Source: CADEDV01 sp036383515
GTDB lineage: Bacteria > Bacteroidota > Bacteroidia > Chitinophagales > Chitinophagaceae
DNA: 64,000 nt
NCBI GenBank assembly: GCA_036383515.1
Contig: DASVOE010000072.1
Coordinates: 1-64,000 of the forward strand
Direction: 5' to 3'
How positions within the stretch are numbered: position 1 is the stretch's first letter; the number at the start of each line of letters is the position of its first letter. The position numbers and the translations under genes are program-made. The notes under the pieces are model-generated. The model had not been told where the DNA came from, ran no database searches, and saw only the letters and a program-made list of their open reading frames with translations. Positions 37,201 to 45,550 of this stretch are shown here, one piece after another.

Positions 37201-37680
37201 GGCATTAACAATGTTAGTTGTATTTACTGCATTGGCTGCAAGTTTCAGATTCGTAACCGAGCCATCGGCCAATTTAGCGGTAGTAATAGCCCCGTTTGCA
37301 ATTGAAGGATCAGGATAAGTTCCTGTAAGATCACCACCTGCAGGACCGGTAGGCTTGTTACCACCACCGCCACCGCCGCTAGCTGGAATCTTGGAAATAT
37401 CTGCTATTAATAGCCAGACTGATCCGTTGTAATAATAGAAACCGACACTATCTGGTGCATTCTGGTATACCAGTAAGCCGGTAGCGGGACTTACAATTGC
37501 TGCACGTTGTGTTTTAGTCATTCGGGGAATAAGAATTCCTTTATTGGAATTTTTTATATCCAGTATGGAACTCGCATCCGGGCTGCTACCATCTGTATTG
37601 ATGGAAACAGCCTGACCAAAAGAATAAGTTGTGATCAATAATGCAAAAAAGGAAAGTGGGATTAGTAGTAGGTTTTTCAT
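34261..37680 (-). CDS. Large secreted repeat protein with tail-fibre-like architecture
   Basis: A 1139-residue protein with a signal peptide (ends SFGQAVS). Residues about 105-700 are about ten copies of a unit near 58 residues with GGDLTGSYPNPTV, ITNTKLA, and DASVTAAKLA. A Gly-rich beta region (GVWGSHAGGGIGVFGSSV) follows. The last 150 residues (GADVAEYFD, GDVLVIS) recall the peptidase-G2/intramolecular chaperone-type domain of phage appendages. It may be a surface adhesin or trimeric fibre (inference). The DNA repeats give long false antisense frames. Confidence 0.85.
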   Translation of the reverse strand: MKNLLLIPLSFFALLITTYSFGQAVSINTDGSSPDASSILDIKNSNKGILIPRMTKTQRAAIVSPATGLLVYQNAPDSVGFYYYNGSVWLLIADISKIPASGGGGGGNKPTGPAGGDLTGTYPDPSIANGAITTAKLADGSVTNLKLAANAVNTTNIVNASVTAAKLAAGVIPTSLPPNGTAGGDLTGSYPNPTVAAGAITNTKLAANAVNTTNIVDASVTAAKLAAGVIPVIPTSLPPNGTAGGDLTGSYPNPTVATGAITNTKLANNAVNTTNIVDASVTAAKLATNAVNTTNIVDASVTAAKLAAGVIPVIPTSLPPNGTAGGDLTGSYPNPTVAAGAITNTKLANNAVNTANIVDASVTAAKLATNAVNTTNIVDASVTAAKLAPGVIPTSIPISGTAGGDLTGTYPNPTVADGVITNTKLAANAVNTPNIVDASVTAAKLAPGVIPTSIPVSGTAGGDLTGTYPNPTVANGVITNTKLAANAVNTTNIVDASVTAAKLAAGVIPTALPPNGTAGGDLTGSYPNPTVAAGAITNTKLAANAVNTTNIVDASVTTAKLAAGVIPTALPPNGTAGGDLTGSYPNPTVATGAITNTKLATNAVNTTNIVDASVTTAKLAAGVIPTSLPPNGTAGGDLTGSYPNPTVATGAITNTKLATNAVSTTNIVDASVTAAKLAAGLIPTSLPPNGTAGGDLSGSYPNPAVNKIQGVAVNNTAPTNGQVLKYNGSQWIPSTDNTGITLPYSATVSNAASLFALTNSGTGAALEGVNSTNNIGALGIIGKITSTTPNTSTAGIRGINNGTNYNGYGVWGSHAGGGIGVFGSSVAGNGVQGSSTDGPGVLGTSINQSAGYFDIANASNGADAIYAYTAGLGSAVNATGENGNGVWGSTFSPFSAGVLGYNFGGGEAITGVNNSLTASAVVGRNNGGYAGVQGITGADDGIGVLATANMDGAINGNALVAAIEGTSAGNPAVFKANNVNVARIDRTGKGFFNGGTQMSGADVAEYFDIEGIRSSYETGDVLVISQYSDRKVERSSTPYSTLVAGVYATQPGIMLTDKNAEQDQLEQMVPMGVIGVIPTKVCLEGGAIKRGDLIVTSSLPGVAMKADPDKVKIGQVIGKALQDYNSNEIGKINILVSIK
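35590..37350. repeat. Tandem about 174-bp coding repeats
   Basis: About ten copies of a unit near 174 bases (58 codons) lie within the repeat-protein gene. They vary in the PPNGTA versus PVSGTA linker and in spacer length; two units carry an extra copy of the NTTNIVDASVTAAKLA block. They offer sites for unequal recombination. Confidence 0.85.
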
Positions 37681-38265
37681 GATCCAGATTTTGGTGGCAG
37701 GTGATTTAGTTGGTTAAATTATTTTATAGAGGGTGTTCGGTTCGTAAATAGTTCGTAAATAATTGTAATTGTTATCCAGGAAAGGAGATGATTGGCAGAG
37801 TGTGGTCTTGCAATTATTAATGATGCGAAGAACAGACAGGGGTCTTCCTTTTTTCATACAATTTGGATTTTAAAAAAGTCGACTAACAATAATTATTTTC
37901 TGTTAGGACTAATTAATTACGAATGAAAAATAGTAAAATATTTATATCTGGGAAATAGCAATGGAAAGACAACCACAATAACATCGAAAAATAGATAGAA
38001 ACCCGTATTAAAAGAATAAGAGGTAGTTGCTGTAAATCAGTACGGATCAGGCTTTTAGTTTTTGGAGTTCGTAATTTCCGAACTCTGAAAATGGGAAAAC
38101 CAGCAGTAATTTTTCATAAAAATTGGGTAGAAACCTAAGTGTTTATGTGATTGCTTTTTATGGAAAACGTTTAAATAAATTAAATAAAATTGGAAAAATG
38201 CCGGGATAAATACCTGCATTAACATGATGTGCTTGATATTTTTTGCGAATAGATTTACTATAACA
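37681..38265. other. Intergenic region upstream of the repeat-protein gene
   Basis: About 585 bases with no supportable gene. AT-rich throughout; a duplicated GTTCGTAAATA word near 37738-37760 is the only feature I noticed. Promoters of the minus-strand repeat-protein gene are expected near 37700. Confidence 0.4.
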
Positions 38266-38718
38266 TCAATCCCATACATATTTCCACGATCCATCAGCTT
38301 GTCTTTTCCATACAGTATGAAATACGCCTTTGTAATTGGTGGATTTGCCTGTACTATCTTTTATCTGCCAGGTATATTTTCCATACGTGTAAGCCATATC
38401 TCCATTTTCTGATACATCAACAAAATCGGGAGACCAGGTTACAGTAGCCGTTTTATAGGAATCCGCGGAATAGTATTGGCGGATATTTTCTTTTCCCCGG
38501 ATAAGCGTATCGTTTTTACGTTTGATGACAGCATTTGAATCTGCATAAAACCAAAAAGCTTCAGCAATGCCTTTTGTAGCAGCCATACTGGCAAAATCTT
38601 TCTCTGCTTTTTCAACTTCAGCTTTATCACGGTCTCTTTGAGCAGGAGAATGATGATCGGAGCAGGAATAAAATAATATAACACCGGCAACAAAAAGACA
38701 TTGATTACGGAGAGTCAT
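38266..38718 (-). CDS. DUF4440/SnoaL-like lipoprotein
   Basis: A 150-residue protein from the ATG at 38718. It has a lipobox (LFYSC, Cys about residue 18) and an NTF2-like fold. KAEKDFASMAATKGIAEAF and YTYGKYTW fit DUF4440. The cone-shaped fold binds small ligands; no enzyme role is assigned. An upstream ATG at 38742 would add eight residues before the signal peptide. Confidence 0.83.
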   Translation of the reverse strand: MTLRNQCLFVAGVILFYSCSDHHSPAQRDRDKAEVEKAEKDFASMAATKGIAEAFWFYADSNAVIKRKNDTLIRGKENIRQYYSADSYKTATVTWSPDFVDVSENGDMAYTYGKYTWQIKDSTGKSTNYKGVFHTVWKRQADGSWKYVWD

Positions 38719-38968
38719 ATTTTTTATTTTAAGGTAAAACAATCAATTGATGGGTATCCTAACTATTTAAGGGCTCTAAGTTAAGTGTAGGACATTCCCC
38801 AAAATTATATTTTAGAGGCGTTTCATAGTGACATGTTTTTTAGTAGTATATATCTTACACTGTTCCGCCGGCTTTTCAACTATGTAGGCTGAGATATCAT
38901 GCGTCCATCATCCATGCAGGCAATAGCTGATTTCTGTAATGTGAAAGCGTAAAGCACCCGGTTAAAAA

Positions 38969-39982
38969 ATGTTGCGTAAATTCGCCCCTATGCTTTCAGG
39001 AAAAAAATTAATTCTCACTACAAAACCGTTCGCCAAAGAAATACGCTGGAAAAGTTGGTACTATACCATTTCCTCTTTTTTGTTACTCACCGCTGCGCTA
39101 TTGGGCACTTACTTTACACCGTTTATCTGGACAAAGGCTTTCTGCAGTGTTTTCGCTGCTTTAATGCTGGCCCGCTGTTTTATGATCTTTCATGATTACC
39201 AGCACCATACTATTTTACGGGGCTCACCTATTGCCAACTTTATTTTTACTGTGTTTGGCATGTATATTCTCACACCCGCCAGTATCTGGAAGCGTTCACA
39301 TGATCATCATCATAATAACAATTCAAAATTATTCAGCGCCAGTATCGGGTCATTTCCCATCATGACTAAAGATAAATTCCTGGAGGCTGATTCCAAAGAA
39401 AGGAAAATATACCTCGCGGTAAGGCATCCGCTGACCATTGTATTCGCCTACTTCACTATGTTTTTATATGGCATGTGCCTGCAGTCGTTTTTAAGCAGTC
39501 CCCGCCGGCATTGGGATTCATTGGCGGTATTCATCCTGCATATAGGGGCATCTGTTTTCCTGGCCATTTATGTTGGACCGCTTGTTTGGTTTCTCACTCT
39601 CTTTCTACCTTTATTCCTTGTTCATATGTTAGGCGCCTATCTTTTTTATGCGCAACATAATTTCCCAGGAGTCAGGTTTCGCAGCAATATAGAATGGTGC
39701 TATGAACATGCCGCCCTGGAATCTTCCAGCTATATGAAAATGAATCGGTTTATGCAATGGGCTACTGCTAATATCGGTTTTCATCATATTCATCATATCA
39801 ATGCCAAGATCCCTTTCTATCGGTTGCCGGAAGCGATGAAGCATATTCCTGAATTGCAAAAAGCCGCCGTTACCCGCCTGACTCCTTCTGAAATTATTAA
39901 ATGTCTTCGTCTGAAAGTATGGGACGCCGGTCAAGATAGAATGATCGCACTGGCTGAAATAAAAAACCGGCAGGAAAAGTAA
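38969..39982 (+). CDS. Membrane fatty acid desaturase
   Basis: A 337-residue integral membrane protein with the three di-iron His boxes. HDYQHH is at residues 75-80, HDHHH at 111-115 and HHIHH at 272-276, with an extra QHNFPG near 229. Several hydrophobic stretches surround the boxes. It inserts double bonds into acyl chains, probably to adjust membrane fluidity. The electron donor and regiospecificity are not seen. It is a stand-alone gene. Confidence 0.9.
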   Translation: MLRKFAPMLSGKKLILTTKPFAKEIRWKSWYYTISSFLLLTAALLGTYFTPFIWTKAFCSVFAALMLARCFMIFHDYQHHTILRGSPIANFIFTVFGMYILTPASIWKRSHDHHHNNNSKLFSASIGSFPIMTKDKFLEADSKERKIYLAVRHPLTIVFAYFTMFLYGMCLQSFLSSPRRHWDSLAVFILHIGASVFLAIYVGPLVWFLTLFLPLFLVHMLGAYLFYAQHNFPGVRFRSNIEWCYEHAALESSSYMKMNRFMQWATANIGFHHIHHINAKIPFYRLPEAMKHIPELQKAAVTRLTPSEIIKCLRLKVWDAGQDRMIALAEIKNRQEK

Positions 39983-40157
39983 AAGTAGCGGGGTACCTTT
40001 TTTATACCAGCGTTCCGCTCATTGGGCATCGGTTGTTGCTACGCTCAGTTCATGGTTCTGTTTTCATGGCATCAAATCAGGAATTCTCATTGTAAATAAA
40101 AATCACAACTATTTTTTGTACTTACGGAGCATTTAAAGGTTTTTCAAATAAAATTAT

Positions 40158-40196
40158 CTGCGTTAATCCGTAAAATCAGTGTTATCCGCGTTCTAT
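40158..40196. repeat. Dispersed intergenic repeat (CTGCGTTAATCCG-type)
   Basis: The stretch holds three imperfect copies of an ATCnGyGTtA word. A reverse-complement relative lies near 56772-56815 (GGAACGCAGATGACACGG then GAACTGATTTTATCGG). Such word arrays recur in Bacteroidota intergenic DNA. Confidence 0.55.
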
Positions 40197-40200
40197 TTTA

Positions 40201-41223
40201 TCAGGCTTCCTTCTTTTGTTTTTCAAGCGCAGTTATCCTGTCTACAATCCCCTCCAGGTTCCGGAAGTGGATATAAGCTTTTCTATACTTATTCGCATCA
40301 AATGCCGGCGAACCCATATACACACCACCCGGTTTGGTAATACTTTTCGAAATACCTGACTGTGCCGTAATGATGGTATTATCTGCTACCTGTAAATGAC
40401 CCACAATACCTACCTGCCCGCTGAACATACAATTCTTCCCGATTTTAGTTGATCCCGCTACCACACCTGCCGCTGCATAATAGGTATTCTCACCGATCTC
40501 CACATTATGTGCAATATGAATGAGGTTATCAAACTTCACTCCCTTGCGAAGAATGGTAGAGCCTAAGGTGGCCCGGTCAATGGCACAATTGGCACCGATC
40601 TCTACATCATCTTCAATCACTACATTGCCGATCTGCGGTACTTTTTTATTATCATTTTCAGGATTAAAACGAAAGCCGTCGCTTCCCAGTACGGTGCCCG
40701 AATGGATGATACAGTTTTTTCCGATACTTGTTTCGGAATATATTTTTACACCGGCAAATAGCGTAGTGTTATCACCGATCACGGCATTATCGCCGATATA
40801 AACCTGCGGATATATTTTTACGTTGTCGCCAATGATCGCATTTTCTCCTACAAAAGAAAATTCTCCGGCATAAATATCTTTTCCTACAGTAGCGCTTTCC
40901 GAAATAAATGCCAGTTTAGAAATCCCTTTTTTATTCAGCTTTACCTGGTTATACATTTCCAGTAAAGTGGAAAAAGCATTCTCCGCACTTTCTACCCGTA
41001 ACAAAGTGGTGGTAACGGGTGCTGTCAATACAAAATCTTTATTGATGATAACTAAGGAAGCTTTAGTCGTATACAGGTAAGGCGTATAGAGTGGGTTGGC
41101 TAAAAATGAAATCGAACCCGGCACACCTTCTTCGATCTTTGCCAGTTTGGTAATAATAACATCAGCATTACCTTCCAGTTGTCCTTTTAACAGGTCGGCT
41201 ATTTGTTGCGCAGTAAATTGCAT
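40201..41223 (-). CDS. lpxD: UDP-3-O-(3-hydroxyacyl)glucosamine N-acyltransferase
   Basis: A 340-residue enzyme that adds the second acyl chain in lipid A synthesis. The N-terminal uridine-binding domain covers residues 1-100, a left-handed beta-helix of hexapeptide repeats covers 105-300, and a C-terminal helical segment follows. The catalytic His is His239 in HIAHNVEIG, matching the position in Escherichia coli. Its presence supports an LPS-bearing outer membrane. It is separated from lepA by about 500 bases. Confidence 0.95.
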   Translation of the reverse strand: MQFTAQQIADLLKGQLEGNADVIITKLAKIEEGVPGSISFLANPLYTPYLYTTKASLVIINKDFVLTAPVTTTLLRVESAENAFSTLLEMYNQVKLNKKGISKLAFISESATVGKDIYAGEFSFVGENAIIGDNVKIYPQVYIGDNAVIGDNTTLFAGVKIYSETSIGKNCIIHSGTVLGSDGFRFNPENDNKKVPQIGNVVIEDDVEIGANCAIDRATLGSTILRKGVKFDNLIHIAHNVEIGENTYYAAAGVVAGSTKIGKNCMFSGQVGIVGHLQVADNTIITAQSGISKSITKPGGVYMGSPAFDANKYRKAYIHFRNLEGIVDRITALEKQKKEA

Positions 41224-41365
41224 GACTCTCTTTTTTTAACGTTAAATAATTTACTGGTTAAAGATAACTGATGTTTAGTTTATACGAATACCGATGTCAA
41301 TACGGCAATAAAAAATCGTTTATCGGGAACTTTCAAAAATGGTTTACGAAAAATAAGCAGGGAGC

Positions 41366-41403
41366 ACATTCATGATAACAGTAAACGCTGTTATCATGAA
41401 TGT
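41366..41403. terminator. Perfect 16-bp inverted repeat downstream of small gene
   Basis: The arms 41366-41381 and 41388-41403 (ACATTCATGATAACAG and its complement) are perfect, with a TAAACG loop. The hairpin overlaps the stop codon of the 49-residue gene, so it could be its terminator on the minus strand, though the T-tract there is weak. It might instead be an operator. Confidence 0.65.
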
Positions 41404-41543
41404 TTAAAATATTGTATCGCCTTTTCATGTTTTTTGGCGACCTGCAGAGAGCTAAACGTGCCGAGGTTACGCCGTTTATTTGTTTTTGGATTCTTTTTCC
41501 GGGAGTAAATGCGGTATTCTCCGGATTTTAGTTTCCGTATCAT
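41394..41543 (-). CDS. Conserved small basic protein (49 aa)
   Basis: The ORF reads MIRKLKSGEYRIYSRKKNP, then a basic RRNLGTFSSLQVAKKHE segment and YFKHS. It matches a pattern I recall from many bacteria (LKSGEYRLYSRKxNPKTGKRRNLGTF). No function has been assigned. It is alone between lpxD and lepA and overlaps a perfect hairpin at its stop. Confidence 0.75.
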   Translation of the reverse strand: MIRKLKSGEYRIYSRKKNPKTNKRRNLGTFSSLQVAKKHEKAIQYFKHS

Positions 41544-41693
41544 AACAGGAATTTAATCAAAGGCCGACAATCGTTATGCCAGCAGATACTCTTTATCTTC
41601 CGTCGTTTCACTCTTCATCGGGACAGGCGCAGCAGGCGATAATAGTAAGACAAAAGCCAGCTAAACAATCCCTTCAAAACCGGCTAAATGCCG

Positions 41694-41701
41694 TACCTTC
41701 G
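41694..41701 (+). promoter_or_regulatory. Candidate -7 promoter element for lepA
   Basis: TACCTTCG fits TAnnTTCG and lies 28 bases before the lepA ATG; a TTC near 41673 could serve as the -33 element. Confidence 0.4.
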
Positions 41702-41729
41702 CCGCTCTTGAAAAAGAGGTAAATCGTTT

Positions 41730-43523
41730 ATGAAGAACATCCGGAATTTTTGCATTATCGCACATATTGATCATGGTAAATCCACCCTTGCTGACCGCCT
41801 GCTGCAAAGCACTGGCACCATCAGTGACCGGGATATGATGGACCAGGTACTCGATGATATGGATCTTGAAAGAGAAAAGGGTATCACTATTAAGAGTCAT
41901 GCCATCCAAATCAATTATAAACACACCGATGGGCAGGAATATATTCTTAACCTGATTGATACACCCGGTCACGTTGACTTTAGTTATGAAGTGAGCCGTG
42001 CACTGGCTGCCTGCGAAGGTTGCCTGCTGCTTGTAGATGCAACACAGGGTATACAGGCACAGACCATTTCCAATTTATATTTAGCGATTGATAATGATCT
42101 TGAGATCATACCTGTCATCAATAAGATCGATATGGATGGCGCTATGATCGAAGAAGTGGAAGACCAGATCATTGAGCTGATCGGTTGTAAGAAAGAAGAA
42201 ATCCTGCATGCGAGTGGCCGTACTGGTGTAGGTGTGGATGGAATATTGAATGCAATTGTCAATAGAATTCCGGCACCGGTAGGTAAACCGGATGCCCCTT
42301 TACAGGCATTGATTTTTGACAGCATGTTCAATTCATTCCGCGGTATCATTGTTTATTTCCGGGTACGGAATGGATCGATAAAGAAAGGCGATAAAGTAAA
42401 ATTTGTCTCTACCGACCAGGAATATGAAGCCGATGAGGTGGGTATTTTGAAAATGAAGATGACGGAAAAGAAAGAAGTGCTGTGTGGTGATGTGGGCTAC
42501 CTGATCACCGGTATCAAAAATGCGAAAGAAGTAAAAGTGGGAGATACGATCACACTGGCTGCTAATCCTACACAGGAGATCATCAAAGGTTTCCAGGAAG
42601 TGAAGCCGATGGTATTTGCCGGTATCTTCCCGGTAAATACGGAAGATTTTGAAGAACTGCGGGATTGTATGGATAAGCTGCAACTGAATGACGCATCGCT
42701 TACTTATGAATTAGAAACATCACAGGCATTGGGTTTTGGTTTCCGTTGCGGCTTCCTTGGCTTGCTGCATATGGAAATAATTCAGGAACGTTTGGAAAGA
42801 GAGTTTAACCAAACAGTGATCACCACGGTTCCCAACGTTAGTTTTATTGCCTACACTACCAAAGGAGAAAAAATAATTGTCAATAATCCAACAGAGTTTC
42901 CTGACCCCGTGCGGACCGATCATATTGATGAACCTTTTATCAAAGCACAGATCATTACCAAGCCGGAGTATATCGGCAACATTATGACACTTTGTTTGGG
43001 TAAGAGAGGTATCCTGATGAACCAAAGCTACCTGACGACAACAAGAGTGGAACTGATCTTTGAAATGCCATTGACAGAGATCGTATTTGATTTTTACGAT
43101 AAATTAAAAAGCCAGACAAGAGGCTATGCTTCCTTCGACTATCATCCGATCGGTTTCCGTGAAGCGGATATTGTGAAAATGGATATTTTGCTGAATGGAG
43201 ATAAAGTAGATGCATTGTCTGCATTGATACATCGCGGCAAAGGGCAGGAGTTTGGAAGAAAGCTTTGCGAAAAATTAAAAGAACTGGTTCCCCGCCAGCA
43301 ATTCCAGATCGCTATACAGGCCGCAATCGGCGCTAAAGTATTAGCAAGGGAAACTATTTCTGCCATGCGGAAAGATGTAACCGCAAAATGTTATGGTGGT
43401 GATATCAGCCGTAAACGTAAGTTATTGGAGAAACAAAAAGAAGGTAAGAAGCGAATGCGGCAGATAGGCAACGTAGAGATACCGCAGGAAGCATTTTTAG
43501 CGGTGTTGAAGCTGGATGATTAA
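41730..43523 (+). CDS. lepA: Elongation factor 4 (LepA), translational GTPase
   Basis: A 597-residue, full-length LepA. The G1 motif is AHIDHGKST (residues 11-19). DTPGHVDF (G3) and NKIDM (G4) follow, and the C-terminal domain contains GYASFDYHPIGFREADIVK and SGDISRKRKLL-like sequence. LepA back-translocates or remodels stalled ribosomes. The ATG at 41730 is in the expected place. It is monocistronic, followed by a terminator. Confidence 0.97.
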   Translation: MKNIRNFCIIAHIDHGKSTLADRLLQSTGTISDRDMMDQVLDDMDLEREKGITIKSHAIQINYKHTDGQEYILNLIDTPGHVDFSYEVSRALAACEGCLLLVDATQGIQAQTISNLYLAIDNDLEIIPVINKIDMDGAMIEEVEDQIIELIGCKKEEILHASGRTGVGVDGILNAIVNRIPAPVGKPDAPLQALIFDSMFNSFRGIIVYFRVRNGSIKKGDKVKFVSTDQEYEADEVGILKMKMTEKKEVLCGDVGYLITGIKNAKEVKVGDTITLAANPTQEIIKGFQEVKPMVFAGIFPVNTEDFEELRDCMDKLQLNDASLTYELETSQALGFGFRCGFLGLLHMEIIQERLEREFNQTVITTVPNVSFIAYTTKGEKIIVNNPTEFPDPVRTDHIDEPFIKAQIITKPEYIGNIMTLCLGKRGILMNQSYLTTTRVELIFEMPLTEIVFDFYDKLKSQTRGYASFDYHPIGFREADIVKMDILLNGDKVDALSALIHRGKGQEFGRKLCEKLKELVPRQQFQIAIQAAIGAKVLARETISAMRKDVTAKCYGGDISRKRKLLEKQKEGKKRMRQIGNVEIPQEAFLAVLKLDD

Positions 43524-43561
43524 TTTTTCTTCCGTGTTAAATGATAATCAAAATTCTTTAG

Positions 43562-43587
43562 AGGCATCAACAACAGATGCCTTTTTT
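43562..43587 (+). terminator. Rho-independent terminator of lepA
   Basis: AGGCATC (43562-43568) and GATGCCT (43576-43582) form a perfect 7-bp stem with a 7-base loop, followed by TTTTT. Confidence 0.88.
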
Positions 43588-43625
43588 ATTAATGATTAAT
43601 TGTATTTTAGTTTTCAACTTTTACT

Positions 43626-44387
43626 TTGAAACTTTCACGAATTATAAATTATCCGCTGGGTCTATTAGGACTGAAAATCGTGAGACTATCACGATTGAAG
43701 AAGCTGCGGGAAGCAAGTATTATCAGTGACATTGCAAAGGATCAGGAATTTCATGAACTATATGAGAAGATAAATAAGTATACTATTGTAGGAATTGAAA
43801 GATCTTATGCTTTGTATAGAGCTGTAAAATATATTCTTGAACGTAATATTAAAGGAAGTTTTGTAGAATGTGGGGTTTGGCGTGGCGGCTCTGCTATGCT
43901 AATTGCTTACACTTTGCTGAAAGCCGGTGTTACTGACAAAAAAATTATTCTCTATGATACATTTGAAGGAATGGTGAAACCTGGTGAAAACGATGGCAAA
44001 TTTGAAAAGCAGGAATGGGAGCGTATGAAAATTGATGAAGGAAGAAATAGTTGGTGCCTTTCAACTATTGAAGAAGTACAAGCAAATATGTTACAAACAT
44101 GTTATCCCAAAGGAAATATAATGCTTATAAAAGGAAAAGTGGAAGAAACTATACCAGAGCAAACTCCGGGACAGATCGCACTGCTCCGTCTTGATACAGA
44201 TTGGTACACATCAACCAAGCATGAGTTAACACATTTATATCCTTTACTTGAGAAGAATGGGGTATTGATTATAGACGATTATGGTGCATGGCAGGGAGCC
44301 AGAAAGGCCACAGATGAATATTTTGCTGTACATGGTCCGGTTTATCTCAGTAGGATAGATTTTACCGGACGTTTAGTTATCAAGTGA
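43626..44387 (+). CDS. TylF/MycF-type macrocin O-methyltransferase family protein
   Basis: A 253-residue SAM-dependent methyltransferase. The SAM motif is FVECGVWRGGSAMLI at about 82-96. YDTFEGM and LLRLDTDWYTSTKHEL are typical of TylF, and a DDYGAW metal site follows. Such enzymes O-methylate sugars. It starts with a TTG at 43626 because no upstream ATG is in frame. It opens the surface-glycan cluster, so a glycan hydroxyl is its likely substrate. Confidence 0.88.
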   Translation: MKLSRIINYPLGLLGLKIVRLSRLKKLREASIISDIAKDQEFHELYEKINKYTIVGIERSYALYRAVKYILERNIKGSFVECGVWRGGSAMLIAYTLLKAGVTDKKIILYDTFEGMVKPGENDGKFEKQEWERMKIDEGRNSWCLSTIEEVQANMLQTCYPKGNIMLIKGKVEETIPEQTPGQIALLRLDTDWYTSTKHELTHLYPLLEKNGVLIIDDYGAWQGARKATDEYFAVHGPVYLSRIDFTGRLVIK

Positions 44388-45480
44388 AAATTTTCTCCTT
44401 CCATAATTGGTATATTACTTCCGGGGCAAAACGTTCAATGGAAATTACAGCATTCTCACCCATTTTTTTTCTTAGTAGTGGAGATTCAATCAACTTTGAT
44501 ATAGCTTCGGATAATTGAAGTGAATTTTCTTTTCCGGCAAGGAAACCATCGATATAATTAGTAATGACATTTCGTGGCCCTGTCTCACAATCGAATGCAA
44601 CAGCGGGAACACCGTGACACATTGCCTCGGCCAGCACCATGCCAAAAGACTCCATTCTGGAAGTAAGTACAAAAATCGAAGCATTCTTGTAATAACTGGT
44701 GATATCATGGCTAACTGGCTTTTTCAGTATTAATTTCCCTTTCAAATTATTTTCACTAATAAAATGCAGGAGTTCTTCTTTCATTGGGCCATCACCTATG
44801 ATTTTCCAGGTCCATTCTGGATATTTCTTGAGAATCCCATTAGCAACTTTCATCAATAAATCTATTCCTTTGCGGGGAATAAGCCAGCCGACAGAAAGGA
44901 TTTCTTTACTATCTTCCTTTTGAACAAATGAAGGCTTCAGGTGCATATGATAGGGAATAGCTGTTGCTCTGCAACCCATGACAGTATAATAGGGAATTTC
45001 ATCTTTATTCTGGCATACCACTAATTCCAACTTAGGATATGTTTTATTAAAAAGGAATTGCCAAAACCGGTTACGCTTTAGCCAATGAAAATGGTGATGC
45101 TCCCATGAAATAATGCGGCTGTATTTCTTCCCCCCGCATAATACCCCGGCAATTGCAAAGGGATATTCTGTTGGTATAACTATATGGGCTTTTGCCGTTT
45201 TCAGTAAACGCCTCAGCCGGATGATATCAAGGATAAAATTCATTTTTCTTGTAAAAACATTTCCTTTTTCTGTAATGCCAAATAACAATGGTTGCTGAAT
45301 AATATTGATGGAAGGATGAATGGGATAAAAGCTTTGCTTTGTTTTATCGAGAATAATTAAGGTAACAGAATGTTTTTTTTCAGCAAAGAGATTGGCGAGA
45401 TTTACCACAGTCCGTTCAATGCCACCGGGCAGATCCAGCCTCGAACAGAGAAATGCAATACTTTTCGGATGGGTGTTCAT
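44380..45480 (-). CDS. Family 4 glycosyltransferase
   Basis: A 366-residue GT-B enzyme. The N-terminal domain begins with LCSRLDLPGGIERTVVNLA. The C-terminal domain has SVGWLIPRKGIDLL, GDGPMKEEL and the E-x7-E-type motif ESFGMVLAEAM. It transfers a sugar from a nucleotide donor to a glycan; donor and acceptor are unknown. It is convergent with the TylF-like gene, overlapping it by eight bases. Confidence 0.88.
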   Translation of the reverse strand: MNTHPKSIAFLCSRLDLPGGIERTVVNLANLFAEKKHSVTLIILDKTKQSFYPIHPSINIIQQPLLFGITEKGNVFTRKMNFILDIIRLRRLLKTAKAHIVIPTEYPFAIAGVLCGGKKYSRIISWEHHHFHWLKRNRFWQFLFNKTYPKLELVVCQNKDEIPYYTVMGCRATAIPYHMHLKPSFVQKEDSKEILSVGWLIPRKGIDLLMKVANGILKKYPEWTWKIIGDGPMKEELLHFISENNLKGKLILKKPVSHDITSYYKNASIFVLTSRMESFGMVLAEAMCHGVPAVAFDCETGPRNVITNYIDGFLAGKENSLQLSEAISKLIESPLLRKKMGENAVISIERFAPEVIYQLWKEKIFT

Positions 45481-45550
45481 GATGAAGAGACCATTTTTTT
45501 AATTAGCTTAGCATTTGACCGGAGCAATGCAAATTATCTTATTTGAGTGA

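Noticed and set aside
35282..37318. Long plus-strand open frames (about 35282-35584, 35615-36106 and 36212-37318)
   Set aside because: They are antisense to the large repeat protein, whose repeated DNA lacks stops on the other strand; the minus-strand reading has a signal peptide and known patterns.
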